Below, piece after piece: positions 1 to 8,716 of a stretch of DNA of 64,000 bases. The notes beneath the pieces were generated by a model that worked only from the letters and a program-made list of their open reading frames with translations, had not been told where the DNA came from and ran no database searches. A program made the translations under genes and the position numbers. Source of the DNA: Runella aurantiaca (GTDB taxonomy: Bacteria; Bacteroidota; Bacteroidia; Cytophagales; Spirosomataceae); NCBI RefSeq assembly GCF_003339505.1, contig NZ_QPIW01000020.1:58316-122315 (forward strand), read 5' to 3'. Positions within the stretch are counted from its first letter, which is position 1, and the number at the start of each line of letters is the position of its first letter.

Positions 1-587
1 GTACCATTGTTTAGCTCCACTTTATGAATAACCGCTTTAACGGGCTCTCCTTTACGGTATTTATCCTTAAAGATTTGCTCTTGTTTGGGCAGGACTAATT
101 CATTGCCTTCGGTATCTAAACAGATGAGTTCGTTTTTGAGTATTTGATATACTTCTACATTGAGCAGGTCGCCGACCATGTCTTTGTATTTGAAATACAG
201 CAACTCTTTCTCTAAATCTTTTACCTTCTGAATCAGCGTTTGACGTGCAGTTTGCACCAGACGCCGTCCAAAATCTTCCAATTTTACTTCCTCAGCTACT
301 TCTTCACCCACTTCAAAGTCATCCTGAATTTTGCGGGCTTCAGCCAGAGGAATTTTATCCGGTTCCCAAATATCTTCTGAGTTATCGTCCACGATTTCAC
401 GGGTACGCCACATTTCGAGGTCGCCAGTATCGGGGTTGATAATCACATCAAAATTGGTATCAGTACCGTATTTTTTACGAATCATCGTACGAAACACTTC
501 CTCCAATACTTTTATAATCGTAGGACGATCAATATTTTTGGAGCGAGCAAACTCGGCAAACGATTCTATCAATACTACGCTATCCAT
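1..587 (-). CDS. nusA: Transcription termination/antitermination factor NusA (N-terminal part, cut by window edge)
   Basis: Translation from the ATG at 587 gives 195 codons that run off the left edge. The start, MDSVVLIESFAEFARSKNID, and the following stretch (IIKVLEEVFRTMIRKKYG) match the NusA N-terminal RNA-polymerase-binding domain. The last visible residues (KYRKGEPVKAVIHKVELNNG) look like the start of the S1 domain; the KH domains would lie outside. NusA binds RNA polymerase and controls pausing, intrinsic termination and antitermination. The gene follows rimP on the same strand, the usual rimP-nusA-infB order, after an A/T-rich 200-bp spacer (588-787) in which I see no gene. The partial length is due only to the window edge. 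Confidence 0.93.
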   Translation of the reverse strand, partial: MDSVVLIESFAEFARSKNIDRPTIIKVLEEVFRTMIRKKYGTDTNFDVIINPDTGDLEMWRTREIVDDNSEDIWEPDKIPLAEARKIQDDFEVGEEVAEEVKLEDFGRRLVQTARQTLIQKVKDLEKELLYFKYKDMVGDLLNVEVYQILKNELICLDTEGNELVLPKQEQIFKDKYRKGEPVKAVIHKVELNNG

Positions 588-787
588 TTTCTTTCAAAAC
601 AGTTAATTGTTATTTGTTAAACACAGAACAATTCTTTAAATCTTAAAACAGTTTATCTAAAAGCAGTGATTGTGCGTTGGGAATTAATCCCCATTTCTAA
701 CACTACTTAATTTCACATTATTTTTATCCCACCAAACCAGATTCAATACTTAAAAGCAATATTAAAAATACTATTTTCCTGCGGTAT

Positions 788-1255
788 TTAAAACGTAATC
801 TGTACTTGAGCCTTTGCAATGTCGGTATAGGCAAAAGGCAATTCAGCAGGGACTTGGTCTTTTTTCTTCTTTTTCAATTCTTCAAGTATCACAAACCCTT
901 CTTCATCCGCCGAGATTAATTTTCCTTTTTTCTCAACACCGTCTTTTGCGATTACTCTTAACGTACGTCCGATATTCTTACGAAACTGCCTTGGCATTGC
1001 CAACGGATAATCCACCCCTGGAGAAGACACCTCCAGCGTATATGCATCGGGCAGCACTTCTTGCGTTTCGAGCATTTCTCCCAATTTCCAGCTGATATCG
1101 GCACATTCATCAATGCTGATACCCGCATCGCTGTCAATCAACACAGTTACTTTCTGACGAACTTTTGAGGCGGAGACCTGCACTTCTACGATGAAAAATT
1201 TGTCATCCTCCAAAAGGGTAGAAAGTAATTCGACAATTTTTTCCTTTACATTCAT
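788..1255 (-). CDS. rimP: Ribosome maturation factor RimP
   Basis: A 155-residue protein needed for 30S subunit maturation. The N-terminal part (VEVQVSASKVRQKVTVLIDS) and the motif YTLEVSSPGVDYPL around residue 100 are typical of RimP, followed by an SH3-like C-terminal domain with a lysine run (EELKKKKKDQ). I chose the start at 1255 (MNVKEKIVELL). The longer in-frame start at 1282 lies in the loop of a leader hairpin (1267-1290), downstream of a good promoter, and its extra residues do not resemble the family. It is the first gene of the rimP-nusA operon. Length is normal for the family. Confidence 0.95.
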   Translation of the reverse strand: MNVKEKIVELLSTLLEDDKFFIVEVQVSASKVRQKVTVLIDSDAGISIDECADISWKLGEMLETQEVLPDAYTLEVSSPGVDYPLAMPRQFRKNIGRTLRVIAKDGVEKKGKLISADEEGFVILEELKKKKKDQVPAELPFAYTDIAKAQVQITF

Positions 1256-1266
1256 TTTTTCCCAAC

Positions 1267-1290
1267 AAAAAAGGGGAATCAATTTCCCCT
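1267..1290 (-). terminator. Terminator-like hairpin in the rimP-nusA leader (possible attenuator)
   Basis: Read on the minus strand, AGGGGAA-ATTGA-TTCCCCT forms a perfect 7-bp stem with a 5-nt loop, followed by a run of T (complement of 1267-1272). It lies between the predicted promoter and the rimP start codon at 1255. The shape is that of an intrinsic terminator inside a leader. I see no competing antiterminator stem. Confidence 0.55.
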
Positions 1291-1316
1291 CAGAATCTTA
1301 ACCGTAAATTGTGGTG

Positions 1317-1347
1317 CAAAAGTAACATCTTTTTACTAATTTAACAA
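1317..1347 (-). promoter_or_regulatory. Bacteroidota-type promoter for rimP-nusA
   Basis: On the minus strand a TTG (1345-1347) is separated by 20 nt from TACTTTTG (1317-1324). This matches the Bacteroidota sigma consensus TTTG / N19-20 / TANNTTTG. Transcription would start near 1310, leaving a leader of about 55 nt before the rimP ATG. TACTTTTG also occurs in the predicted actA and rpsA promoters. Confidence 0.6.
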
Positions 1348-1368
1348 CATCCTTTTTAATTATTTGCT

Positions 1369-2640
1369 ATGTCACAGCATGTTGTCGTGTATGAGTACGG
1401 TATAGTTCGACGCACCTCCGAGGCAGCGGAAAGTATTGATAGCACCCAAAACACGGATGTATTTGTTTCGGACCAGACTTTTGACCTGCTCAAACAGTGG
1501 GCTTTTGTTCCCCATGCCGATGCTGTAATTCGTTTTTTTTTGCAAAAAGGCAAAGAGTGCCTCCGCTTCAAAAATTACACGGGTATTTTACAAACATCTG
1601 ACGGTACCCAATTTGAGATTTTACCGAAAATATCCAAAAATGATACCGTTTTTACAGCAAGGCAGAGCCTACTAAAAATGCTCCGTAGTGTCACTGACCT
1701 TCCATTTTATCGGCTTTCTCAAGCGCATTTACAACAGGCCAACCAACCACTGTGGGAAATTTTCATTTCGGCTTTTATTCAAGAAATGGAGCAAATTATA
1801 CAACAGGGCTTGGAACGGGCTTATCAAACCATTGAAACCGAACAAACATTTGTACGGGGAAAATGGCTACCACACCGTCAAAATGCCCTCCATCCTGAAT
1901 TACTGTTTACCGCCCATGACGAATTCAACGCCGACATCCTGCCCAATCGCCTGCTGAAAACCTGCGTGTTGTTTTTAGGCAAGCGCAGTCAATATTTGCC
2001 CAATCAGGTTCGCCTTCGGCAATTGCGTTTTGCGTTGGAAGACGTCAATACCTCCATGCAAGTAAACGCTGATTTTGCAAAATTGGAAAAACTTGACCGA
2101 CGTTTTAACCGATATGCACAAGCCTTGAAATGGGCCAAAGTGTTGCTCAATCAACAGTCATGGGCGACGGCTGGCAAAGACGTGAATGACTCGTTATTGT
2201 TTCCGACCGAACGATTATTTGAAAATTATGTAGCCCGTGGCGCAAAACGTTATTTAGGCGACCATGAAGTGTCGTATCAGGACGATTTGCATTTTTTGGT
2301 CGATGACCATTCGGGCAAGCGCCGCTTTCGGTTACGCCCCGACTTGGTGATTCGCAAAGACCAACAAACCGTAGTTATGGATATGAAGTGGAAAAGGATT
2401 GAGCCCACTCTCCCTAATTATGGTATAGAACAAACCGATTTGTATCAATTATACGCTTATGGGCGCAAATACAACGCCGATGCGCTGTTTTTGATTTATC
2501 CCGCTCATGAAGATTTTCGGGCACCGCTTCCTCCATTTCGTTTTGAAGAACAATTGGTTTTGACGGTTATTCCCTTTGATATAACGGCACCATTACCAGC
2601 AGAAATAGAAAAGATGGAAAATTATTTGGAAATGAAATAG
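1369..2640 (+). CDS. McrC-family restriction endonuclease subunit (no McrB beside it)
   Basis: A 423-residue protein resembling McrC, the nuclease subunit of McrBC-type modification-dependent restriction. The family's N-terminal region is present (FKNYTGILQTSDGTQFEILPKI). The C-terminal PD-(D/E)xK-like nuclease site is visible: RPDLVI with D325, then MDMKWK with D338 and K340, followed by a Gln/Tyr-rich helix (TDLYQLYAYG). In known systems McrC works only with the AAA+ GTPase McrB, which supplies DNA recognition and translocation. Here the neighbours are rimP (divergent) and lpdA (convergent), so no partner is adjacent. The active residues look intact. It could serve a distant McrB or be an orphan. 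Confidence 0.85.
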   Translation: MSQHVVVYEYGIVRRTSEAAESIDSTQNTDVFVSDQTFDLLKQWAFVPHADAVIRFFLQKGKECLRFKNYTGILQTSDGTQFEILPKISKNDTVFTARQSLLKMLRSVTDLPFYRLSQAHLQQANQPLWEIFISAFIQEMEQIIQQGLERAYQTIETEQTFVRGKWLPHRQNALHPELLFTAHDEFNADILPNRLLKTCVLFLGKRSQYLPNQVRLRQLRFALEDVNTSMQVNADFAKLEKLDRRFNRYAQALKWAKVLLNQQSWATAGKDVNDSLLFPTERLFENYVARGAKRYLGDHEVSYQDDLHFLVDDHSGKRRFRLRPDLVIRKDQQTVVMDMKWKRIEPTLPNYGIEQTDLYQLYAYGRKYNADALFLIYPAHEDFRAPLPPFRFEEQLVLTVIPFDITAPLPAEIEKMENYLEMK

Positions 2641-2644
2641 AAGA

Positions 2645-2692
2645 AAAAAAAGGTCGGTCAGCCCAATGGTAAGCTGACCGACTTTGGTTTTT
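2645..2692. terminator. Bidirectional terminator between mcrC-like gene and lpdA
   Basis: GTCGGTCAGC (2653-2662) and GCTGACCGAC (2673-2682) form a perfect 10-bp stem, flanked by an A run on the left and T-rich sequence on the right. It can end transcription from both convergent genes and touches the lpdA stop codon. Confidence 0.85.
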
Positions 2693-4094
2693 AGGCATTC
2701 AATGCGCGGTTGCCCGTAGCAGCCAAGCAAGCCTCCTTGAAGGCCTCTGTGTACGTGGGGTGCGCGTGCGACATGCGGCTTACGTCTTCGGCTGAGGCTC
2801 GGTATTCCATGGCTACCACTGCCTCCGCAATCATATCAGCCGCGCGCGGGCCAATGATATGCGCGCCCAGAATTTCATCCGTTTCTTTATGCGCCAATAC
2901 TTTTACGGTCCCGTCAATGTCCATACTCGCGCGAGCGCGGCCGAGGGCTTTGAACGGAAACGAACCTGTTTTATAGGCAATTCCTTTGGCTTTTAATTCA
3001 TCTTCCGTATAACCTACTCCTGCTACTTCAGGCCATGTATAAACTACGTTTGGAATGAGCAGGTAATTGATATGGGGTTTTTGTCCAACGATGGTTTCGG
3101 CCACAAACACGCCTTCTTCCTCCGCTTTGTGGGCCAACATCGCCCCGCGAATTACATCACCAATGGCATAGATATTAGAAACTTTGGTTTGAAGCGTGTG
3201 TTCATCCACTTCGATTTTTCCGCGTTGGTCGGCCGCAAGGCCCGCATTTTCAAGCGCAAGTCCATCCGTATAGGGTTTACGTCCTACGCTCATCAGGCAG
3301 TAATCACCCGTAAAAGTAACGAGTTCTCCTTTGGGGTTTTCTGCCGTTACGATGACCTCATCACCCGTATTTTCCACCGTTTTTACTTTGTGACTAAAAT
3401 AGAAATCAGCCCCGAGTTTTTTTACCGTCCGCTGAAGCTCTTTGCCCATGGTCGCATCCATTGTCGGAATCATAGCCGAAGCATATTCCACAAAGCTTAC
3501 TTTAGCCCCGATGCGTGCGTATACAGAACCAAGCTCTGCGCCAATTACGCCCGCGCCAATCACGATGAGGTGTTTGGGAATTTCGTTGAGTTGAAGCGCT
3601 TCTGTCGAAGTAATGATGCGTTTTTTATCAATCGTAACACCTGGCAATGACGAAGGCTTTGAGCCCGTGGCGATGACGATATTTTTGGAGGTAATCATTT
3701 CAATATCCCCTCCTTCTTTGGTCACCTTTACGGTATTTTTATCTACAAATGAGCCAAGGCCTTGGTAGACATCAATTTTGTTTTTCTTCATCAAAAACTC
3801 GACACCTTTGCATACTTGGCTGACTACCTCGCTTTTGCGGGCAATCATTTGGGCCAAATCCACCTTTAGGTTTTCGAGCTTAATGCCGTGTTCGGCAAAC
3901 GTATGCGAAGCATTGTAGTAGTGCTCTGAAGAATCGAGCAGTGCTTTGGAAGGAATACAACCTACGTTCAGGCAGGTTCCACCAAGGGTTTTATATTTTT
4001 CGATAATGGCCGTTTTTAAGCCTAACTGCGCGCAACGAATGGCGCAAATGTAGCCGCCAGGCCCCGAACCGATTACGATAACGTCGTATTGCAT
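2691..4094 (-). CDS. lpdA: Dihydrolipoyl dehydrogenase (E3)
   Basis: A 467-residue FAD flavoprotein that reoxidises the dihydrolipoyl groups of 2-oxo-acid dehydrogenase complexes with NAD+. Visible features: N-terminal FAD fold DVIVIGSGPGGYICAIRCAQ, redox-active disulfide GGTCLNVGCIPSKALL (about residues 38-53), NAD-binding VIGAGVIGAELGSVYARIG (about 180-198), second FAD motif YAIGDV, and the C-terminal active-site SHAHPTYTEAF. It follows sucA and sucB on the same strand, so it probably serves the 2-oxoglutarate complex. A strong hairpin (4143-4176) lies between sucB and this gene, so part of its expression may be independent. Confidence 0.97.
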   Translation of the reverse strand: MQYDVIVIGSGPGGYICAIRCAQLGLKTAIIEKYKTLGGTCLNVGCIPSKALLDSSEHYYNASHTFAEHGIKLENLKVDLAQMIARKSEVVSQVCKGVEFLMKKNKIDVYQGLGSFVDKNTVKVTKEGGDIEMITSKNIVIATGSKPSSLPGVTIDKKRIITSTEALQLNEIPKHLIVIGAGVIGAELGSVYARIGAKVSFVEYASAMIPTMDATMGKELQRTVKKLGADFYFSHKVKTVENTGDEVIVTAENPKGELVTFTGDYCLMSVGRKPYTDGLALENAGLAADQRGKIEVDEHTLQTKVSNIYAIGDVIRGAMLAHKAEEEGVFVAETIVGQKPHINYLLIPNVVYTWPEVAGVGYTEDELKAKGIAYKTGSFPFKALGRARASMDIDGTVKVLAHKETDEILGAHIIGPRAADMIAEAVVAMEYRASAEDVSRMSHAHPTYTEAFKEACLAATGNRALNA

Positions 4095-4142
4095 TGGATT
4101 TATATAACTGTTTTAGTCATTTAATTATTCGAACAATTTCAC

Positions 4143-4176
4143 AAAAAAGGGGCACGGTATACCGAGCCCCTTTTTA
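4143..4176. terminator. Hairpin terminator between sucB and lpdA
   Basis: AAAAAGGGGC and GCCCCTTTTT flank an inner CGG/CCG stem, giving a strong hairpin with A and T tracts suited to termination on either strand. It sits 10 bp past the sucB stop, inside what looks like one operon, so it may act as a partial terminator that lowers lpdA relative to sucAB. Confidence 0.75.
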
Positions 4177-4186
4177 ATTTATATTC

Positions 4187-5761
4187 TTACACTTCCAACA
4201 GTAACCGTGTAGGGTCTTCGAGCAATTGCTTTACTCTGACGAGGAAGCTTACCGAATCACGGCCGTCGATGGTGCGGTGGTCGTAACTTAGCGCTACGTA
4301 CATGATGGGTCGAATAACGATTTCTCCATTCACCACGACGGCACGCTCAACGATGTTGTGCATTCCCAAAATCGCCGCCTGTGGAGCGTTGATAATCGGT
4401 GTTGAGAGCATCGAACCAAAAATACCACCGTTGGTAATAGTAAAGGTTCCGCCCTGCATTTGGTCAATGGTCAGTTTATTGTCGCGGGCGAGGCCAGCCA
4501 AACGAATGATTTCTTTCTCAATTTGAGAGAAGGTCATTTTTTCGGCATTACGAATTACGGGCACCACCAAGCCACGCTCGGTCGAAACCGCAATCGAAAT
4601 ATCGGAGAAATCATTGTAAACGACTTCATCTCCGTCAATGAACGCATTTACTACCGGAAATTCCTGCAAGGCTACCGCGCAAGCCCGGGTAAAGAATGAC
4701 ATAAAGCCTAAGCCTACGCCGTGTTTTTCCTTAAATTTATCTTTGTACTTATTACGCAACTCCATGATGGGCTTCATGTCTACCTCATTGAAGGTTGTCA
4801 ACATGGCCGTTTCATTTTTAACCGCAACCAAACGACGCGCGATGGTTTTGCGCAGCGACGTCATTTTCACGCGGCGTTGGCCACGGGCATCCGCTACTTT
4901 GGAAGCAGGGGCAGGAGCCGCAGGAGCCGCTACTGGCGCTTTAGGTTGTTCAGCTGGAGTAGCCGTTGGAGCAGCTTTGGGTTGTGCTGCGATGGCATCT
5001 TCTTTCGTTAATCTTCCGCCAACACCCGACCCTGCTACACTTGCAGGGTCAATGCCTTTTTCGGCCAAAATCTTAGCCGCGGCGGGAGATGGATGCCCTG
5101 CTGCATAACTATCATTGGAAGCATTGGCCGTAACTGCCTGACCGTTTGATTGCGGCGTTTCAGCCACTGGAGCAGAAGCCACCGCACTTCCAGCACCCAC
5201 TTCAATTTTACAGATAACGGCTCCGATTGACAACGTCGAACCCGCTTCGGCTACAATGCGTAGCACTCCTGCAGCTTCGGCAGGGAGTTCGAAAGTAGCT
5301 TTGTCTGACTCTAGTTCACAAAGAACTTCGTCCAATTGAACAGTATCACCGTCTTTCTTATTCCAACTGGCGATGGTTACTTCCGTAACGGATTCACCCA
5401 CCGTTGGCACTTTCATTTCCACTACTTTAGCCGCCGTTGCAGGGGCAACAGAAGCCGCAACGACGGGAGCAGGCGCAGAAGCAACGGGCGCGGGAGCTGA
5501 CGCAGGAGCAGAAACTGCCTCAACCGATGTTTCAATCACACATATCAGTCCACCAATCGGTAATACATCACCTTCTTGTGCTTTAACACGCAAAACACCG
5601 TCAGCCTCAGAAACGACATCGAATGATGCTTTATCTGAGTCTAAACTGCATATTACTTCATCACGTTTGACACTATCACCGTCTTTTTTCACCCAAGAAC
5701 CAATGGTTACTTCGGTGATAGATTCTCCGACGGTCGGGACTTTTATTTCAATCTGTGACAT
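4187..5761 (-). CDS. sucB: 2-oxoglutarate dehydrogenase E2, dihydrolipoyl succinyltransferase
   Basis: A 524-residue E2 core enzyme that transfers succinyl groups from lipoyl-lysine to CoA. It carries two lipoyl domains rather than one: lysines in [10 protein letters not shown] (about residue 44) and [10 protein letters not shown] (about residue 153), each starting VPTVGES. Ala/Pro-rich linkers follow, then a peripheral-subunit-binding domain ([19 protein letters not shown], about 224-242) and a catalytic domain ending with the active-site [18 protein letters not shown]. The second lipoyl domain and long linkers explain the length, greater than the roughly 400 residues of single-lipoyl E2. 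Downstream of sucA by 97 bp. Confidence 0.95.
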   Translation of the reverse strand: MSQIEIKVPTVGESITEVTIGSWVKKDGDSVKRDEVICSLDSDKASFDVVSEADGVLRVKAQEGDVLPIGGLICVIETSVEAVSAPASAPAPVASAPAPVVAASVAPATAAKVVEMKVPTVGESVTEVTIASWNKKDGDTVQLDEVLCELESDKATFELPAEAAGVLRIVAEAGSTLSIGAVICKIEVGAGSAVASAPVAETPQSNGQAVTANASNDSYAAGHPSPAAAKILAEKGIDPASVAGSGVGGRLTKEDAIAAQPKAAPTATPAEQPKAPVAAPAAPAPASKVADARGQRRVKMTSLRKTIARRLVAVKNETAMLTTFNEVDMKPIMELRNKYKDKFKEKHGVGLGFMSFFTRACAVALQEFPVVNAFIDGDEVVYNDFSDISIAVSTERGLVVPVIRNAEKMTFSQIEKEIIRLAGLARDNKLTIDQMQGGTFTITNGGIFGSMLSTPIINAPQAAILGMHNIVERAVVVNGEIVIRPIMYVALSYDHRTIDGRDSVSFLVRVKQLLEDPTRLLLEV

Positions 5762-5805
5762 ATATTCAGAATTTGGGAATTGTCAATTTGAAAATGAGTT
5801 AGGAT

Positions 5806-5847
5806 GAAAACAGAGAATCTCAGTACTACTTTCAATAGTCTGTTTTC
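5806..5847. repeat. Inverted repeat in the sucA-sucB spacer
   Basis: GAAAACAGA (5806-5814) and TCTGTTTTC (5839-5847) are perfect inverted copies separated by 24 nt. No T tract follows on the minus strand, so it looks like an mRNA stem-loop between cistrons rather than a clear terminator. Confidence 0.45.
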
Positions 5848-5858
5848 AGGGTATTATT

Positions 5859-8630
5859 TTAAGAAAAAGCCTGCTCAATGAGTTCTGCCTGTTCTTTTGC
5901 GTGTATTTTCATATAGCCTGTTGCTGGTGATGCACTGGCTTTACGGGCAATCACTTTTCCTAAACCAATTTCAGGAAACTCACGCAAAATAAATGACCAA
6001 TAGCCCATGTTTTCAGGCTCTTCCTGCACCCAAATCACTTCCGCTTTTTTGTATTGATCTAGGTACGCCTGTACTTGTTTTTTGGGGAATGGATACAACT
6101 GCTCTACCCGAATAATGGCCACATCTTTACGATTATCTTTTTGTTGTTTGTCCAACAGTTCCCAATAAAGCTTACCAGTACAAAGCAACACTTTTTTTAC
6201 CTTTTTAGGTTCAGCAAATTCATCTCCGAGGGTTTCGCGGAAAGAAGTTCCTTCGGCAAAATCACTTAAAGGCGATACCGCCATCGGATGACGCAGCATT
6301 GATTTGGGCGACATCAAAATGGCAGGCTTTCTGAAAGGCAATGCCAATTGACGACGAATCATGTGGAAATAGTTGGCTGGGGTGGTAATGTTGCAAACAT
6401 ACATGTTATACTCCGCCGACAAAATCAAAAAGCGCTCGGGACGGGCACTTGAGTGCTCAGGTCCCTGACCTTCGTAGCCGTGCGGCAACAACAGCACCAA
6501 CCCGTTCATGGCATTCCACTTCGACTCCGTAGCGGCAATAAACTGGTCAATCATGATTTGTGCACCATTCACAAAGTCGCCGAATTGTGCTTCCCAGATA
6601 ACTAATGCATGAGGGTTAGCCATGGCATAACCGTACTCAAAACCCATAACACCGTACTCTGAGAGCAGAGAATTATAGATTTCAAATTTCCCTTGTCCTT
6701 CGCCGATGTGCGCTAAGCTGTTGTGATTGGCATTGGTCTCGGCATCATGAAGCACGGCATGGCGGTGCGAGAATGTACCGCGCTGAATATCCTGCCCCGT
6801 CATCCGAACGGTTTTACCTTCCGTCAAAATAGAGCCATACGCCAACAATTCTCCCGACGACCAGTTCAATGGTTTTTCGCCCGCAAAAATCTGCTTCCGC
6901 TCTTCAATTACTTTTTCGATTTGTTTCAATGCTTTGAAACCTTCGGGTAAACTTGTAAGCGCTTGTCCTACTTTTTCAATTACTTCTTTTGTAATACCAG
7001 TAGCGGGTGATTTTTCAAAATCCTCGGGCACCGAACGCCGCAATTCAGCCCAATCGCGTTCGAGCTTAGGGCGTTTGTACGGAAGTTGTTTTTGTTTTAC
7101 TTTTTGAAGCAAATCCTGCAACTCACCTTCGAGTTCGGCCTTCATTTGATCCGCAATTTGCGCGTCCAACTCTCCACGTTCGGTCAATACCTTCAGGTAC
7201 AAATCCCGACCGTTGAGCTGTTGTGAAATTTTCGAGTACATCGTCGGTTGCGTAAAACGCGGCTCATCCGATTCATTGTGACCATATTTACGATAACAAA
7301 CCATGTCCACAAATACATCACGGTTAAACTCCTGACGAAACTCAATGGCGACCTTCATCACAAAAGCTACCGCTTCGGGGTCATTTCCATTGACGTGGAA
7401 AATCGGCGCATCCACAATTCTGGCAATGTCTGAACAATAAATAGAAGAACGGTCGTCTTCATGATCGGTGGTAAATCCGATTTGGTTATTTATCACAAAG
7501 TGCAACGTTCCGCCCGTATAATACGCGGGAAGGTTAGACATTTGCGTCACTTCATACACAATCCCCTGCCCCGCCACAGCGGCATCTCCGTGAATCAAAA
7601 TAGGCAATACGGGGTCGTATTTGTCCTGTCCTTCAATATGACCGTAGTGTTCATCGGCACGCGCGCGGGCATATCCCACCACGGCAGGATTAACAGCTTC
7701 TAAGTGAGATGGATTCGCCATAAGTTTAAGACTTACGGCTTTCCCTTCTGGCGTTTCGATTTGGCTTTCGTAACCCATATGGTATTTTACGTCGCCATCA
7801 CTAAATTCATCCAGTTCAACGTTTTCTTCAAATTCGTTAAAGACCTGCTCATAAGGCTTTTGAAGTACGTTGGTCAGTACGTTGAGACGGCCACGGTGCG
7901 CCATACCAATTACCACTTCCTCCACCCCAAGCTCAGCGCCCCGGTTGATTGCCACATCCAATGCTGGGATAGTCGCTTCTCCACCTTCCAACGAGAATCT
8001 TTTTTTACCTAAAAATTTGGTGTGTAGAAAGTTCTCGAAGGTTACGGCATCGTTCAATTTCTCAAGAATACGTTTCTTTTGCTCAATCGTGGGCGTAAAG
8101 TTCAGGTATTCCTGTTCAATCTTCTTTCTTAACCAGCTTTTGGCCCGACGGTCGCGGATGTATTGGTATTCAAAACCTACTTTTTCGGTATAGACTTTAC
8201 GAAGGGCATCGACAATTTCCCGCAGCTTTGCAGCCCGGCCAAACACTTCAATCCCTGCCTCAAATACCGTTTCTAAATCGGCTTCTGCCAAATTGAAGTC
8301 TTTTAAATCCAACTCTGGATACCGATTCTTGCGGGGGCCAAGCGGGTTGGTCTGCGACATTAAATGTCCTCTCTGACGGTAGCCTCTTATCAAGTGAACT
8401 ACCTCCATTTCTTTGCGGGTATGCGAAGCCGAAATGGATGTTTCAGCCACTGGTGCGGCACCATTGCCATTTGATTTAGGTTTATTTTCGCCGTATTTAG
8501 CAGAAAATTCAAACCCTTCAAAGAACCGTTGCCAACTTAAATCAACAGAGTCAGGCTGTTGTAAATATTTTTGGTACAGGTCCTCAATGTACGCAGCTTC
8601 TGAATTAGCTATATATGAGTATTTTTCCAT
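5859..8630 (-). CDS. sucA: 2-oxoglutarate dehydrogenase E1 (thiamine-diphosphate dependent)
   Basis: A 923-residue decarboxylase, the first enzyme of the 2-oxoglutarate dehydrogenase complex in the TCA cycle. The N-terminus (SYIANSEAAYIEDLYQKYLQ) is the short E1o segment that docks to E2. Family motifs include GMAHRGRLNVLTNVLQKPYE, ThDP-binding IHGDAAVAGQGIVYE, KYGHNESDEPRFTQP, and the C-terminal EEPENMGYWSFI. Length fits E1o. It starts the sucA-sucB-lpdA cluster. A TAAATTTG box (8659-8666, minus strand) upstream is a candidate -7 element, but the nearest TTTG lies 23 nt further up, longer than usual, so I do not annotate it as a promoter. Confidence 0.97.
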   Translation of the reverse strand: MEKYSYIANSEAAYIEDLYQKYLQQPDSVDLSWQRFFEGFEFSAKYGENKPKSNGNGAAPVAETSISASHTRKEMEVVHLIRGYRQRGHLMSQTNPLGPRKNRYPELDLKDFNLAEADLETVFEAGIEVFGRAAKLREIVDALRKVYTEKVGFEYQYIRDRRAKSWLRKKIEQEYLNFTPTIEQKKRILEKLNDAVTFENFLHTKFLGKKRFSLEGGEATIPALDVAINRGAELGVEEVVIGMAHRGRLNVLTNVLQKPYEQVFNEFEENVELDEFSDGDVKYHMGYESQIETPEGKAVSLKLMANPSHLEAVNPAVVGYARARADEHYGHIEGQDKYDPVLPILIHGDAAVAGQGIVYEVTQMSNLPAYYTGGTLHFVINNQIGFTTDHEDDRSSIYCSDIARIVDAPIFHVNGNDPEAVAFVMKVAIEFRQEFNRDVFVDMVCYRKYGHNESDEPRFTQPTMYSKISQQLNGRDLYLKVLTERGELDAQIADQMKAELEGELQDLLQKVKQKQLPYKRPKLERDWAELRRSVPEDFEKSPATGITKEVIEKVGQALTSLPEGFKALKQIEKVIEERKQIFAGEKPLNWSSGELLAYGSILTEGKTVRMTGQDIQRGTFSHRHAVLHDAETNANHNSLAHIGEGQGKFEIYNSLLSEYGVMGFEYGYAMANPHALVIWEAQFGDFVNGAQIMIDQFIAATESKWNAMNGLVLLLPHGYEGQGPEHSSARPERFLILSAEYNMYVCNITTPANYFHMIRRQLALPFRKPAILMSPKSMLRHPMAVSPLSDFAEGTSFRETLGDEFAEPKKVKKVLLCTGKLYWELLDKQQKDNRKDVAIIRVEQLYPFPKKQVQAYLDQYKKAEVIWVQEEPENMGYWSFILREFPEIGLGKVIARKASASPATGYMKIHAKEQAELIEQAFS

Positions 8631-8716
8631 TAAAAAAAAATGCTGGTTGAAAGTGGGGCAAATTTAGTTCATGTATTTTGAATTCGTTGCAAAAGTCTTA
8701 TAGATTTAGTAAAAAT

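Noticed and set aside
1256..1282. Longer RimP start (MIPLFCWEK)
   Set aside because: It begins in the loop of the leader hairpin and adds residues not seen in the family; start at 1255 preferred.
3072..3650. 192-codon open frame on the plus strand
   Set aside because: It lies wholly antisense to lpdA, whose motifs are intact, and its translation resembles no protein family; a shadow frame.
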